Shown: positions 44,524-53,762, counted from the stretch's first letter. The stretch: DNA of 64,000 bases from an uncultured Eubacteriales bacterium (GCA_900548855.1 URMF01000002.1:65524-129523); one strand, 5' to 3'. Program-made: numbers and translations. The notes: a model not told the origin generated them from the sequence alone.

Positions 44524-47475
44524 ATGAACTATTCAAAAAGAAATACACAGAAAAAGCAAAAAAAATTAGTATCCAAGCATACCAAAAATAAAAAGAAGAT
44601 TTCCTATATTTTATATAAAACCTTTCTTTTTATTTTCATATTCTGTATCCTGGCTGGCGTTGGTGCCGGCATCGGCATGTTTACTGCCATCATTGACAGT
44701 GCACCGGATATTGACGGAATCAAGGAGAGTGTCCAGTTAGAGGGCTTCCAGACTACCATATATAATCAGGATGGCAAGGAGGTCACAACCTTGTCCACTG
44801 CCAACTCCAACCGTGTCTATGTAGAATATGATGCCATTCCGGAGCAGCTGGTAAATGCCTTTGTCGCCATTGAGGACGAGCGTTTCTGGGAACATAACGG
44901 TATTGATGCAAAGGGTATTCTCAGGGCATTTTTTGTGGGTATCAAAAACCGCAATTTTTCAGAAGGTGCCTCCACGATTACCCAGCAGTTGATTAAGAAC
45001 CAGATTTTTAACGTAGGACTGAATGAAAGCACCTTTATGGATTCCCTGAAGCGTAAGATACAGGAACAATATCTCGCCATTGAGCTGGAAAAACAGATTG
45101 ACAAAAAAGATATTTTAGAGCTCTATCTGAACGCTATCTATTTAGGCGAAGGGGCAAATGGCATACAGACTGCCTCAGAAATTTATTTCGGCAAGGACAA
45201 TTTAAAGGAACTGACCATATCAGAATGTGCCGTTATCGCCGCCATCACCCAGAGTCCCACGGAATTTGACCCGGTTCTCTTTCCTGAAAATAACCAGAAG
45301 CGCAAGAATATCGTCCTGCAGAAAATGCTGGATCAAAATATGATTTCAAAGGCAGAATATGCAGAAGCCATGTCAGATGATGTATATGCACGTATCTCCC
45401 TGAATAATCAGGACGATAAGGAAACCAGGAAATCTTACAATTCCTATTATATTGATACCGTTATCAATACATTGACGACCCAGTTGGTGGAGGAACTGAA
45501 TTACACTGAAACACAGGCATACAATGCCATATATTCCGGTGGTTTAAGCATTTACATCAACCAGGATGCCTCTATTCAGAAAATATGTGATGATGAAATT
45601 AACAATCCCGACAATTATCCGGCAGGAACCAGCGTCGCCCTTAATTATGCACTGACCCTGACGGATCCAAAGAACGGTGAGCTGCACAATTATTCCAGTA
45701 ACCATCTTCTGGCATATTACCAGGAGAAAACCGGAAATCAAAAATATAACCTTATCTATTCCAGTGAAGACACTGCCCGGGCGGCAGCTGATGAATATAA
45801 GGCTGTACTTATAGAGGAAACCGGTTACCAGGAACTGGCGGAATCCTTTTCCACTACCATCCAGCCACAGGCCTCCTTTGTTATCATGGACCAGGCAACC
45901 GGATATGTGAAAGCTGTCTGTGGCGGCCGCGGCGAAAAAAACGGTAACCTTACCCTAAACCGTGCCACAGATTCCAAACGGCAGCCCGGCTCTACCTTCA
46001 AGGTATTAGCTGCCTATGTTCCGGCACTGGATACCGCTGGTATGACCCTTGCCACCAGCTATATGGATGAAGCTACGAATTACAGCAACGGTACACCAAT
46101 TAAAAACTGGTACTCCGGCTACCGGGGACAGCAGACCATACGGACAGCTATCAAGGATTCCATGAACATTATTACTGTTAAATGCTTTCAGGATGTAACA
46201 CCTCAGGTTGGTTATGATTATCTATGCAACATGGGAATCACCACTCTTAAGAATGGGGAAACCTCCGTAAACGGTATTGCAGAAAATGACATTAATGAAT
46301 CCATGTGTCTGGGCGGCTTAACGGAGGGTGTAACCAATCTGGAATTGACCGGGGCATATGCTTCCATCGCAAATGCAGGCACCTATGTGGAACCTACCTT
46401 TTATACAAAAGTTTTAGACCATGACGGCAATGTCTTAATTGACAATACCCCGGAAACAAAGCGGGTTATGAAAGAAACCACCGCATGGCTGATTAATAAT
46501 GCCATGCAGGATGTTGTCACCTCAGGAACCGGAACCACTGCCAGATTAACCAGTGGAATGGTAGTTTCTGGCAAAACCGGGACCACCTCCAGCAACTACG
46601 ATTACTGGTTCTGTGGCTCTACGCCTTACTATACTGCGGGTATCTGGATGGGATATGATTCCAACACTGATTTTTCAAACAGCAATTACCACAAAGTAAT
46701 CTGGCGTAAAATCATGGATGAAATTGTTGCTGCAGAAGGGCAGGATACCTCAGCATCCTTTGATAAACCAGGGGATATTGTCACCGCACAGGTCTGCTCC
46801 ACCTCCGGTATGCTGCCGGTTAAGGGACAGTGCAAATCTACCATAACCGAATATTTTGCAAAGGATACAGTTCCTACCAAAACCTGTGATTTACACCAGA
46901 CGGTAGAGTTGTGTGATGAAAGCCACTATAAAGCCACCAAATACTGTCCGCATACCACAACCTATCATTATTCTGTAGATGATGATGGCAATATTACCTT
47001 AGAGGATGCCGATTTTGACCTTCCGGATGATTTTACGGATAAGGATTGTCCAATCCACACAAAAGAGGCACAGGATGAAGACGAGGATGAGAGTGACGAG
47101 GACGATACCGGAAACGCAGACACCGTTTATGAGATATCTACCGTGGTAGAAGGCGGAGGAAGCATAGCAGGACCGACACAGGCTGCATACGGAGAATCCA
47201 TCACCTTGACATTTATACCGAATGACGGCTTTGTTATTTCAAATATCACCGTTGACGGTGTCGCCAAGGGAGCCATTTCCTCCTATACCTTTGACAAGAT
47301 ATCCAACAACCATACCGTTATTGCAACCTTTACTGCAAGTGAAGGAACGGAAACTCCATCGGAAGAAGAGGTTCCGGGTGACGGGGCTTCCAATGACGGG
47401 TCTCCGCAAAAATGGTGGTACTATTTTACCCATATTGCCGCCACAGCAAAAAATATATTTGGAATCAAGCTATAA
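44524..47475 (+). CDS. Class A penicillin-binding protein (PBP1A type) with C-terminal bacterial-repeat domain
   Basis: 983 residues. Basic cytoplasmic N-terminus, one transmembrane helix (~30-55), GT51 glycosyltransferase with EDERFWEH (catalytic Glu117) and EGASTITQQL (~147-155), then a transpeptidase with nucleophile Ser490 in SxxK (S490-TF-K493), SMN at 546-548 and KTGT at 684. After an acidic linker (DEDEDESDEDD, ~860) there is an InlB-B-like/Listeria-Bacteroides-type repeat (~885-945: STVVEGGGSIAGPTQAAYG...). It polymerises and cross-links peptidoglycan. It is divergent from the RND operon and has its own terminator. Confidence 0.94.
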   Translation: MNYSKRNTQKKQKKLVSKHTKNKKKISYILYKTFLFIFIFCILAGVGAGIGMFTAIIDSAPDIDGIKESVQLEGFQTTIYNQDGKEVTTLSTANSNRVYVEYDAIPEQLVNAFVAIEDERFWEHNGIDAKGILRAFFVGIKNRNFSEGASTITQQLIKNQIFNVGLNESTFMDSLKRKIQEQYLAIELEKQIDKKDILELYLNAIYLGEGANGIQTASEIYFGKDNLKELTISECAVIAAITQSPTEFDPVLFPENNQKRKNIVLQKMLDQNMISKAEYAEAMSDDVYARISLNNQDDKETRKSYNSYYIDTVINTLTTQLVEELNYTETQAYNAIYSGGLSIYINQDASIQKICDDEINNPDNYPAGTSVALNYALTLTDPKNGELHNYSSNHLLAYYQEKTGNQKYNLIYSSEDTARAAADEYKAVLIEETGYQELAESFSTTIQPQASFVIMDQATGYVKAVCGGRGEKNGNLTLNRATDSKRQPGSTFKVLAAYVPALDTAGMTLATSYMDEATNYSNGTPIKNWYSGYRGQQTIRTAIKDSMNIITVKCFQDVTPQVGYDYLCNMGITTLKNGETSVNGIAENDINESMCLGGLTEGVTNLELTGAYASIANAGTYVEPTFYTKVLDHDGNVLIDNTPETKRVMKETTAWLINNAMQDVVTSGTGTTARLTSGMVVSGKTGTTSSNYDYWFCGSTPYYTAGIWMGYDSNTDFSNSNYHKVIWRKIMDEIVAAEGQDTSASFDKPGDIVTAQVCSTSGMLPVKGQCKSTITEYFAKDTVPTKTCDLHQTVELCDESHYKATKYCPHTTTYHYSVDDDGNITLEDADFDLPDDFTDKDCPIHTKEAQDEDEDESDEDDTGNADTVYEISTVVEGGGSIAGPTQAAYGESITLTFIPNDGFVISNITVDGVAKGAISSYTFDKISNNHTVIATFTASEGTETPSEEEVPGDGASNDGSPQKWWYYFTHIAATAKNIFGIKL

Positions 47476-47476
47476 T

Positions 47477-47535
47477 AAAAAGGGGTTGTGCACTGATTTC
47501 CGGAATTTTTCCGCTCCGTGCACAACCCCTTTTTT
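47477..47535. terminator. Bidirectional terminator between PBP and spoVAE
   Basis: A stem of about 17 bp (AAAAGGGGTTGTGCAC and complement) with A-run and T-run flanks works for both converging genes. Confidence 0.9.
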
Positions 47536-47892
47536 CTATTTTGACATTTTAGGCTGGAATATCAGAGATGCAATATATGCATAGATTAACGCTGCCGAAG
47601 TTCCCACAGCTGCCATTTTAAATCCACCCCGAAACAATCCGATAAAGCCATCGCTATCCACCGCTTCCTTAATTCCCTTCCAGAGATTGTAACCAAATCC
47701 TGTCAGAGGCACGGAAGCCCCGCTGCCGGCAAAATCCAGAAAAGGCTCATAAATCTGCAGTGCCCCAAGGATTGCCCCGGTACACACCAAAATCACCATA
47801 ATTCTTCCAGGCATCAGTTTTGTCTTTTCCATCAGAATCTGTGCTGCCACACAAATCAATCCGCCAATTACAAATGCTTTAATATAATCCAT
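47536..47892 (-). CDS. spoVAE: Stage V sporulation protein AE
   Basis: 118 residues from ATG 47892 (AAGGAG six bases upstream; ATG 47907 possible). Three to four hydrophobic segments and the family pattern (AFVIGGLICVAAQIL, GSGASVPLTGFGYNL) match the SpoVAE/SpoVAEB membrane protein. It is part of the channel for Ca-dipicolinic acid uptake into the forespore and release during germination. It lies 41 bp after spoVAD. Confidence 0.92.
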   Translation of the reverse strand: MDYIKAFVIGGLICVAAQILMEKTKLMPGRIMVILVCTGAILGALQIYEPFLDFAGSGASVPLTGFGYNLWKGIKEAVDSDGFIGLFRGGFKMAAVGTSAALIYAYIASLIFQPKMSK

Positions 47893-47933
47893 ATTTTCTC
47901 CTTCCACATTATTTTTCTATCCAACATACTGCC

Positions 47934-48959
47934 TTATACATCTTTTCTCTTTTCAATCACCACTGCATGGGCAATTCCTGGAACCGTCTGTCCCTCGTTA
48001 TAACTGACGGTGGATAACAGTGCCCCCGTTGGCACAAACAGAATACGCTGGATGCTTCCCTGCCGTATTTCATTCATGAGCTTTCCTGCCAGAGTTACAG
48101 CAGAGCATCCACAACCAGAGCCTCCTGCATGGGTATCCTGTTCCGGATCATCATAAATTTCCATTCCACAATCCATATGCACCCTGGAAATATCATACCC
48201 CTGGTCCATGAGCAGTTTACATAATATTTCTTTTCCTACACTTCCCAAATCTCCGGTTACAATGCGGTCATAATCCTCAGGACTTCTTCCAAAATCTTTC
48301 AGATGCTGGTAAATCACATCTGCCGCAGCCGGTGCCATGCAGGCTCCCATATTCAATGAATCCTTCACACCATAATCCACAACCTTTCCCGTGGTAATCC
48401 CGGTAATACTCACATCCCCATACTCTCTGGATAATACAAATGCACCGCAGCCAGTTACCGTCCAGGTAGAGGACATGGGTCTCTGGTTGCCATATTCCAA
48501 AGGAAAACGGAACTGCTTTTCTGCTCCGCCAAAATGGCTGGATGCCACTGCCAGAACCGTATCTGCATACCCGGCATGTACCGTCATGGAGCCAAGGGAT
48601 AACGCCTCTCCCATGGTAGAGCAGGCACCATACAGTCCGAATAGAGGAATGTTAAATTCCATCAATCCAAAGGTTGTGGCAATCAGTTGTCCCAGCAAAT
48701 CCCCTGCGAACAGATATCTCACATCTTCCGCTTTCATTTTTGCTTTTCGCAGTGCCAGCAGGGAAGTCTGCCGCATCATCTCGCTCTCGCCCTCTTCCCA
48801 TGAATCCTTTCCAAAAGTGGGGTCCTCCACAATTTCATCAAAGGTATCCTTAAGGGGACCTTCTCCCTCCTTTGGTCCCACAATACTGGCCGCAGACATG
48901 ATATACACCGGTTTTTCAAAGCTAAGACTCTGTTTTCCAATCTGTAATCCTTTCGTCAT
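47934..48959 (-). CDS. spoVAD: Stage V sporulation protein AD
   Basis: 341 residues with a thiolase-like fold. Family stretches are clear: VYIMSAASIVGPKEGEGPL near the N-terminus, FGLYGACSTMGEA near 130 and DTHAGGSGCGCSAV near 280. SpoVAD binds Ca-dipicolinic acid on the inner spore membrane. AGGTGAAAGG is at the start. A terminator stands 30 bp upstream, so the promoter must overlap or follow that hairpin; CATTTTA just after it resembles a SigG -10. The usual preceding gene spoVAC is absent here. Confidence 0.94.
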   Translation of the reverse strand: MTKGLQIGKQSLSFEKPVYIMSAASIVGPKEGEGPLKDTFDEIVEDPTFGKDSWEEGESEMMRQTSLLALRKAKMKAEDVRYLFAGDLLGQLIATTFGLMEFNIPLFGLYGACSTMGEALSLGSMTVHAGYADTVLAVASSHFGGAEKQFRFPLEYGNQRPMSSTWTVTGCGAFVLSREYGDVSITGITTGKVVDYGVKDSLNMGACMAPAAADVIYQHLKDFGRSPEDYDRIVTGDLGSVGKEILCKLLMDQGYDISRVHMDCGMEIYDDPEQDTHAGGSGCGCSAVTLAGKLMNEIRQGSIQRILFVPTGALLSTVSYNEGQTVPGIAHAVVIEKRKDV

Positions 48960-48988
48960 CCTTTCACCTCAATTCCAATAAAATGCAA

Positions 48989-49018
48989 AAAAGGTGTTAT
49001 CTTTCGATAACACCTTTT
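48989..49018 (-). terminator. Terminator between the small lipoprotein and spoVAD
   Basis: 13-bp stem around AAGGTGTTATC with a 4-nt loop and six T residues on the minus strand. Confidence 0.85.
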
Positions 49019-49080
49019 CCTCATGTACTAGTATGGCTGTCGCCAGCTTCTTTTATGCATGACAGCAAATGTATTTTCAC

Positions 49081-49293
49081 CTACTGCTGTTCCAGTTCAC
49101 TGGCATCTTTTCCAAGCCGTTGCGTATTTTCGTTTTGCTGTTCTACCGACTCCTGCACATTTTTCTGAATCTCCACTGCACGTTCTTCAACACTTTGCAG
49201 CTGTTCCTCTTCATCCTTGCTGCCACAGCCGGTTAAGCAGCTCATTCCAACCATTATCAAACCTATCAAAAATAATTTTCTCATAAAATCCAT
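49081..49293 (-). CDS. Small lipoprotein
   Basis: 70 residues. The lipoprotein signal ends in a good lipobox (SCLTGC, Cys24), then an acidic, glutamine-rich helical tail (EEEQLQSVEERAVEIQKNV...). AAGGAG lies just upstream of ATG 49293; ATG 49284 is an alternative. It follows the CbiE/T-like gene by 16 bp and ends at its own terminator. Function unknown. Confidence 0.75.
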   Translation of the reverse strand: MDFMRKLFLIGLIMVGMSCLTGCGSKDEEEQLQSVEERAVEIQKNVQESVEQQNENTQRLGKDASELEQQ

Positions 49294-49309
49294 ATTCTCC
49301 TTTTAAATT

Positions 49310-50221
49310 TTATCTTGCCTCACCACTAATCATCCACGGAGAAGGCTGCGCCACCATAACGCTCCTCTTATCGCTCTTCGACACCGCAATCTGCAAAACC
49401 TCTGTATTCTCTATATTATATTTTGTGAAAATATTCTTAATACTAACCACCATATCCAGCTCCAGTGTATAAATGATAAACTGGCATTTTGGATTTACCT
49501 TAAGAAGTACCCTGATTTCCTCCTCTAACCGCTTAGAAGCCACAATAAATGCAAGTCTCGGAACCGGAACCCCTTTCATACTCTCTTCTGTTACATTGGA
49601 AATAATTTCGATATTGTGTACGCCGAATTTGCTGACATTATCCTGCAAAGAACGCATGTCCCTTTCATCCGGTTCCACTGCAATAATTGTACCCTCACCG
49701 GCTTCAATGGCAGCCTCAATGGCAATGCTCTCACCGCTTACAATACAAATGGTATCTCCCACATCGCAGGACAGCATATTCATGATGACTGCACGAATTT
49801 CATGTCCCACATAGTTGACAGACCCCTTTGAGAAAAATTCATTTTTGATTCCGTAACGGGAGGCCTCTCTTGTATTTTCATTGATAATGAAGATGACCAA
49901 TGGTTCGGTAATCTTCTTGTCCATAAATTCCTTGACCTTGCAGGTCTTTACATCATCACCGCTGCTGATTCCCGTTCCAATCCACATATCATAATCGCCG
50001 TAACCGCCTTCCCACAGCTCATAGAACAAATCCGGCTGGCTCTCATCGGCAAAAATCATCACCCTCTTATGCGTCTCAATGGTAGGAAGTACATTTTTCT
50101 TCTTTCCGCAGATGTTCAGCATCTTAATTTTTTCCGGACTCACCCCCATGCGGTCCGCAAAATTCCCTACCCACGCTAACATCTCATTGTTGCTGTACAC
50201 CTTCATTCCGCTTGACTCCAT
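49310..50221 (-). CDS. CbiE/CbiT-like protein with degenerate methyltransferase motif
   Basis: 303 residues, GGGAGG six bases before ATG 50221. Residues ~20-125 resemble the second half of CbiE (precorrin-7 methylase: WVGNFADRMGVSPEKIKMLNICG...), and residues ~130-285 follow CbiT (precorrin-6B methylase: VNYVGHEIRAVIMNMLSCDVGDTICIVSG...AVEPDERDMRSLQDNVSKFG). The SAM-binding glycine loop, normally D-x-G-x-G-x-G, reads IVSGESIAIEA, so catalysis is doubtful. No other cobalamin genes are nearby. It may be a repurposed relic, perhaps linked to sporulation genes downstream. Confidence 0.65.
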   Translation of the reverse strand: MESSGMKVYSNNEMLAWVGNFADRMGVSPEKIKMLNICGKKKNVLPTIETHKRVMIFADESQPDLFYELWEGGYGDYDMWIGTGISSGDDVKTCKVKEFMDKKITEPLVIFIINENTREASRYGIKNEFFSKGSVNYVGHEIRAVIMNMLSCDVGDTICIVSGESIAIEAAIEAGEGTIIAVEPDERDMRSLQDNVSKFGVHNIEIISNVTEESMKGVPVPRLAFIVASKRLEEEIRVLLKVNPKCQFIIYTLELDMVVSIKNIFTKYNIENTEVLQIAVSKSDKRSVMVAQPSPWMISGEAR

Positions 50222-50369
50222 AATACTACCTCCCGTCTCTGGTAACCCTTGTGCAAATCATCACAATTTACCTGACATTATCCATATATTTCTTCTCATT
50301 TCCTCCGCTGCACAAATGTATCTCTCAGCCTTTGTTTTCTTCGAAAATTACATTTATATTCATGGATTT

Positions 50370-50398
50370 ATTGTACCGCAATGAAGGATGTATGTCAA
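50370..50398 (-). promoter_or_regulatory. Promoter of the CbiE/T-like gene
   Basis: Minus strand: TTGACA (50393-50398), 17-bp spacer, TACAAT (50370-50375). It leaves a ~140-nt leader before the start codon; see the rejected TPP-riboswitch idea. Confidence 0.7.
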
Positions 50399-50472
50399 AA
50401 CATAATTGTCCAAAAAATCTATTCACAAATTATAGTACCCCTATATCCTCTTTCCCATGACTACCATTTTAA

Positions 50473-52176
50473 CTATTTTATTTCAAGCAAGCCCCTGCAC
50501 CGGTTAAGGACCGCATAGATTTCCTGTTTTCTTGGAATCACCATGTTTCCGGAAATACCGCCCTCGCAAAATGCGGCAAATTCGTTTTTCTCTATCTTTT
50601 CCCACAGCTGCTCCACTGCCTGTCCCAATGTCTTTTTCCCATCAAAATAATGCAGCTTCATATACTTTACAATCTGTACCAATGCCGACAGCTGCTCCGT
50701 ATCCACAAGCTGTTCCACATATCGTAAATCCACCATTTCCTTATTGATGGAAATGCTTTCCCTTCCCATAACCTTTGTCTTAATCCGGTTGTCCTTAAGA
50801 AATGCCATATCCCTGTCTGGAACCCGCAAAAATGCCGGTTTATCCGCCTTTTCCACACCAGCTAAAACCAGTGGGAAGCTCTCCGCCTCCTTCTTCGCAA
50901 GCCCTGTTATATCCACCGGGACATACCGGTTCATCTGTATAATGCAGTCTGCCTTATGGAAATATGAACCGGAGCTTCCCGCTACTAAAATCGTGGAAAT
51001 TCCTGCATTCTCATAAAGCTCCTGTACCCTGTCAATAAACGGTATGATGGGTTCTACATCCCGGTGCACCACCCTCTGCATCAGCTCATCCCGAATCATG
51101 AAATTCGTGGCGCTGGTATCCTCATCAATCAGAAATACCTTTGCCCCGGCTTCCATTGCCTCCACCGTATTTGCCGCCTGGGAGGTGCTCCCACTGGCAT
51201 CCTGTGAATAAAATGCCACCGTGTCCTTTCCGTTTGGAAGATTACGGATAAACATGGAAATATCCACCTTCTGAATATTTCTTCCATCCTCAGCGCGAAG
51301 CTTCATGGCAGAAGCATCGGTTATCACATATTCCCTTCCGTCCCCTGCTATATGATTGTATACTCCAAGCTCCAATGCCTTAAGCAGTGTGGATTTGCCG
51401 TGATATCCGCCCCCCACAATCAAGGTAATTCCCTGCCGGATTCCCATTCCTTTTATGGTTCCGTAATGAGGAAGCTCCAAAGCCACCTCCATGGATTCCG
51501 GTGACTTAAAGGGCACAGCCTCCTTCATGGCAAGCTGGGACACACCGGACTTTCTCGGCAAAATGGAGCCATTTGCCACAAAGGCTGCCAGTCCAAGCTT
51601 CGGAAGCTGCTCCCGGATATACTGCTGGTCTTCTGCTAAATCGGCGTTCTTTACCAGCTCCTCTTTGCGATAGGCAGAGACAAACAAGGTCTGTTTCACA
51701 CAGATTGGAAGAAAATCAAATAAAATCTTCTCCAGTTCCCTTGCATTGATGGTTCTGCCGTTTGCCGGAAATCCAATCTCCATCCTTACGGTAATATCTC
51801 CGGTTTCTGCATTTATCACACAGACACTGCGGTTTAAAATCTCCTGTCCCGGCTGGCTTACACTGATTAGCCCGCTCTTACCGGAGCCCTTTGCCTTAAA
51901 GGAATACTCCCGCACCCTTCCTGCCAGCTTCCGCAGCAAATAGTCCTGCAGGGCAATTCTTTTGTGGGGTGCCGCAAACAAACCGGCATCAAATCCTGCC
52001 CGCTTACCGGATACCAGAACACTTACCTTTGACGGTGCTGCAAAGGGGTCTCCCTGCACATGGTCAATGGACAATACATAATCCGCAAACTGGTATTTTC
52101 CCCTGGTATCCTTATATGCCGGATAACCTTTATGGTCTATCCTTCTTAAACACTCTCTTAAATCAGAATCTCTCAT
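50473..52176 (-). CDS. ABC-class ATPase (PF09818-type, MRB1590-like)
   Basis: 567 residues. It matches the stand-alone ABC-class ATPase family: an N-terminal RNA/nucleic-acid-binding-like region (RIDHKGYPAYKDTRG...), Walker A GGGYHGKSTLLKALE near 255, a signature-like SGSTSQAAN near 330, Walker B AKVFLIDEDTSATNFM near 350 and a later H-loop-like GSSGSY. The trypanosome relative MRB1590 belongs to an RNA-editing complex; the bacterial role is unknown. GAGAGG lies seven bases before the ATG. Divergent from marR at 52371. Confidence 0.85.
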   Translation of the reverse strand: MRDSDLRECLRRIDHKGYPAYKDTRGKYQFADYVLSIDHVQGDPFAAPSKVSVLVSGKRAGFDAGLFAAPHKRIALQDYLLRKLAGRVREYSFKAKGSGKSGLISVSQPGQEILNRSVCVINAETGDITVRMEIGFPANGRTINARELEKILFDFLPICVKQTLFVSAYRKEELVKNADLAEDQQYIREQLPKLGLAAFVANGSILPRKSGVSQLAMKEAVPFKSPESMEVALELPHYGTIKGMGIRQGITLIVGGGYHGKSTLLKALELGVYNHIAGDGREYVITDASAMKLRAEDGRNIQKVDISMFIRNLPNGKDTVAFYSQDASGSTSQAANTVEAMEAGAKVFLIDEDTSATNFMIRDELMQRVVHRDVEPIIPFIDRVQELYENAGISTILVAGSSGSYFHKADCIIQMNRYVPVDITGLAKKEAESFPLVLAGVEKADKPAFLRVPDRDMAFLKDNRIKTKVMGRESISINKEMVDLRYVEQLVDTEQLSALVQIVKYMKLHYFDGKKTLGQAVEQLWEKIEKNEFAAFCEGGISGNMVIPRKQEIYAVLNRCRGLLEIK

Positions 52177-52295
52177 TTTATTTTCCTCTCTTATGCTAAT
52201 TACTGTATGTAATCATTGCATTTTCATTATAATTTGTCAACTGTTTTCCCCTTTTAACCACAATCTGCCTCACCTGTTTTTTCCCGTTTCCCATA

Positions 52296-52346
52296 TTGAC
52301 AAATAATGCTGCATTTGCTATTTTTATTATTGTTGATGCATCAACA
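52296..52346 (+). promoter_or_regulatory. Promoter and palindromic operator of the second marR gene
   Basis: TTGACA (52296-52301), 17 bp, TATTTT (52319-52324), then a perfect 16-bp palindrome TGTTGATGCATCAACA (52331-52346) at the predicted start site: a likely autoregulatory MarR operator. Confidence 0.6.
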
Positions 52347-52370
52347 TTTATATAAAAAAGAGGAGCCATT

Positions 52371-52805
52371 ATGATAGAACGCTTTGAATTATTTACAACC
52401 ACCATTGGACAAATTTATAAGAATTTACAACGAATTAAAATGCAGGAAATGGCAGAATTTCAGTTAAAGGGAACCCATGTCATGTGCCTGTTTGAATTAA
52501 ACCGGAATAAGGAAGGACTTACCGTAACACAGTTAAGCAGCCTCTGCGGTGAGGACAAAGCCGCCATATCCCGGACGGTTTCCGATTTGATAAAACGGGG
52601 ACTTGTCACCGCCGATTCGGAAAAGAAATACCGCGCCCCGCTTCTTCTCACCCCCGACGGACAGACCACCGCTGACCGGATTGACGAAATGGTGATGGAA
52701 GCTGTATTAGCAGGCGGCGATGGCTTAAGCGAACAGGAACGCATCAATTTTTACAAGGCTCTTACCACCATATCTGACAATCTGAAAAATTATCTCAATG
52801 ACTAA
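52371..52805 (+). CDS. MarR-family regulator
   Basis: 144 residues, AGAGGAG five bases upstream of the ATG. Typical MarR core with winged HTH (LTVTQLSSLCGEDKAAISRTVSDLIKRGLVTADSEKKYRAPLLLTPDG). No target genes follow in the same direction; it converges on the small gene at 52802 (4-bp overlap) and is divergent from the ABC-class ATPase, which it might control. Confidence 0.9.
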   Translation: MIERFELFTTTIGQIYKNLQRIKMQEMAEFQLKGTHVMCLFELNRNKEGLTVTQLSSLCGEDKAAISRTVSDLIKRGLVTADSEKKYRAPLLLTPDGQTTADRIDEMVMEAVLAGGDGLSEQERINFYKALTTISDNLKNYLND

Positions 52806-53008
52806 CCAGAACGCCCATACTTTCTTTTAAAGGCTTCCACATCTGCCTCATTTCTTGCAAGCTCTGCGAAATAAAGCTTTCCGGATACCGGGTCCCGGAA
52901 TCCTACTGTCATCTCACCTGTACAGATACTTTTATCCACCTCGATTGCAAAATCCTTACAGGATTCCGGAATCGGCACCACATTCCTTTTTCTTCCAAAC
53001 AAGTGCAT
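52802..53008 (-). CDS. Small conserved hypothetical protein
   Basis: 68 residues: MHLFGRKRNVVPIPESCKDF..., with two short beta-rich segments and a C-terminal helix. GAGAGGG lies upstream and a consensus-like promoter (53056-53084) drives it. No recognisable domain, signal peptide or membrane segment. Its end overlaps the marR end by 4 bp (convergent). Confidence 0.7.
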   Translation of the reverse strand: MHLFGRKRNVVPIPESCKDFAIEVDKSICTGEMTVGFRDPVSGKLYFAELARNEADVEAFKRKYGRSG

Positions 53009-53055
53009 AATCTTACCCTCTCCAAAAATAATTTCCTAAATCTGCATGTGTTTTT

Positions 53056-53084
53056 ATCATACCCCACTAAAGGGAAAATGACAA
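53056..53084 (-). promoter_or_regulatory. Promoter of the 68-residue protein gene
   Basis: Minus strand: TTGTCA (53079-53084), 17 bp, TATGAT (53056-53061). Confidence 0.65.
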
Positions 53085-53136
53085 CCCATTGACACGTTTC
53101 ATATATTTGCACCAATATATCCTGTTTATTTTTATA

Positions 53137-53165
53137 TTTACTCTAATAGAAAAATACGCTATAAT
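53137..53165 (+). promoter_or_regulatory. Promoter of the Uma2-family gene
   Basis: TTTACT (53137-53142), 17 bp, TATAAT (53160-53165). Confidence 0.6.
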
Positions 53166-53213
53166 TTATGCAATTATCATAACATACTAATATTAATGAA
53201 AGGTCGTGATACC

Positions 53214-53762
53214 ATGCCAATGCCACAGAAACATCTTTATACGGAAGAAGACTATTACAGCATACCCGAAGAAATACGGGCTGAACTGATTGACGGTCAA
53301 ATCTATTACCAGGCAGCTCCCAGCCGCATCCATCAAGAAATATTAATGGAGCTTTCTGCAACAATCAGAAATTACATTAAATCCAAAAATGGTGCATGTA
53401 AAGTTTATCCTGCTCCATTCGCCGTGAAACTGAAAGAGGATAAAAGCACCATTGTAGAACCAGATATAAGCGTAATCTGTAGCCCTGACAAGCTTACAGA
53501 TAAAGGCTGTACCGGAGCTCCGGACTGGATAATCGAAATCGTATCTCCAGGCAATTCCAGCCACGACTATATTACAAAGCTTAATTTATATGCAGACGCC
53601 GGAGTCCGTGAATACTGGATTGTTAATCCTGCAAAACAGACTATTATAGTATATCACCTGGAAGAGACACGCTTTGAAGTTACAAGCTATACATTCCAGG
53701 ATACCATAAAGGTAAATATCTATGACGACTTGTCCATTAATCTTACAGAATTAGAACTGTAA
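53214..53762 (+). CDS. Uma2-family PD-(D/E)XK nuclease-fold protein (DUF820)
   Basis: 182 residues from ATG 53214 (AAAGG ten bases upstream; an ATG at 53196 precedes the ribosome site). The family core is complete: EEIRAELIDGQIYY, IHQEIL, VEPDISVI, PDWIIEIVSPGNSSHDYITKLNLYADAGVREYWIVNP. The E, D and E-x-V residues plus Lys match the restriction-endonuclease-like active site. The biological role of Uma2 proteins is uncertain. Single gene with promoter and terminator; no mobile-element genes adjoin. Confidence 0.9.
   Translation: MPMPQKHLYTEEDYYSIPEEIRAELIDGQIYYQAAPSRIHQEILMELSATIRNYIKSKNGACKVYPAPFAVKLKEDKSTIVEPDISVICSPDKLTDKGCTGAPDWIIEIVSPGNSSHDYITKLNLYADAGVREYWIVNPAKQTIIVYHLEETRFEVTSYTFQDTIKVNIYDDLSINLTELEL

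Noticed and set aside
50222..50360. TPP riboswitch in the leader of the CbiE/T-like gene
   Set aside because: GGCTGAGAG and TGGATAATGTCAG look like TPP-riboswitch pieces, but the ACCTGA segment, the closing GCGTAGGGA and the P1 helix are missing, and the gene is not thiamin-related. A covariance search would decide.
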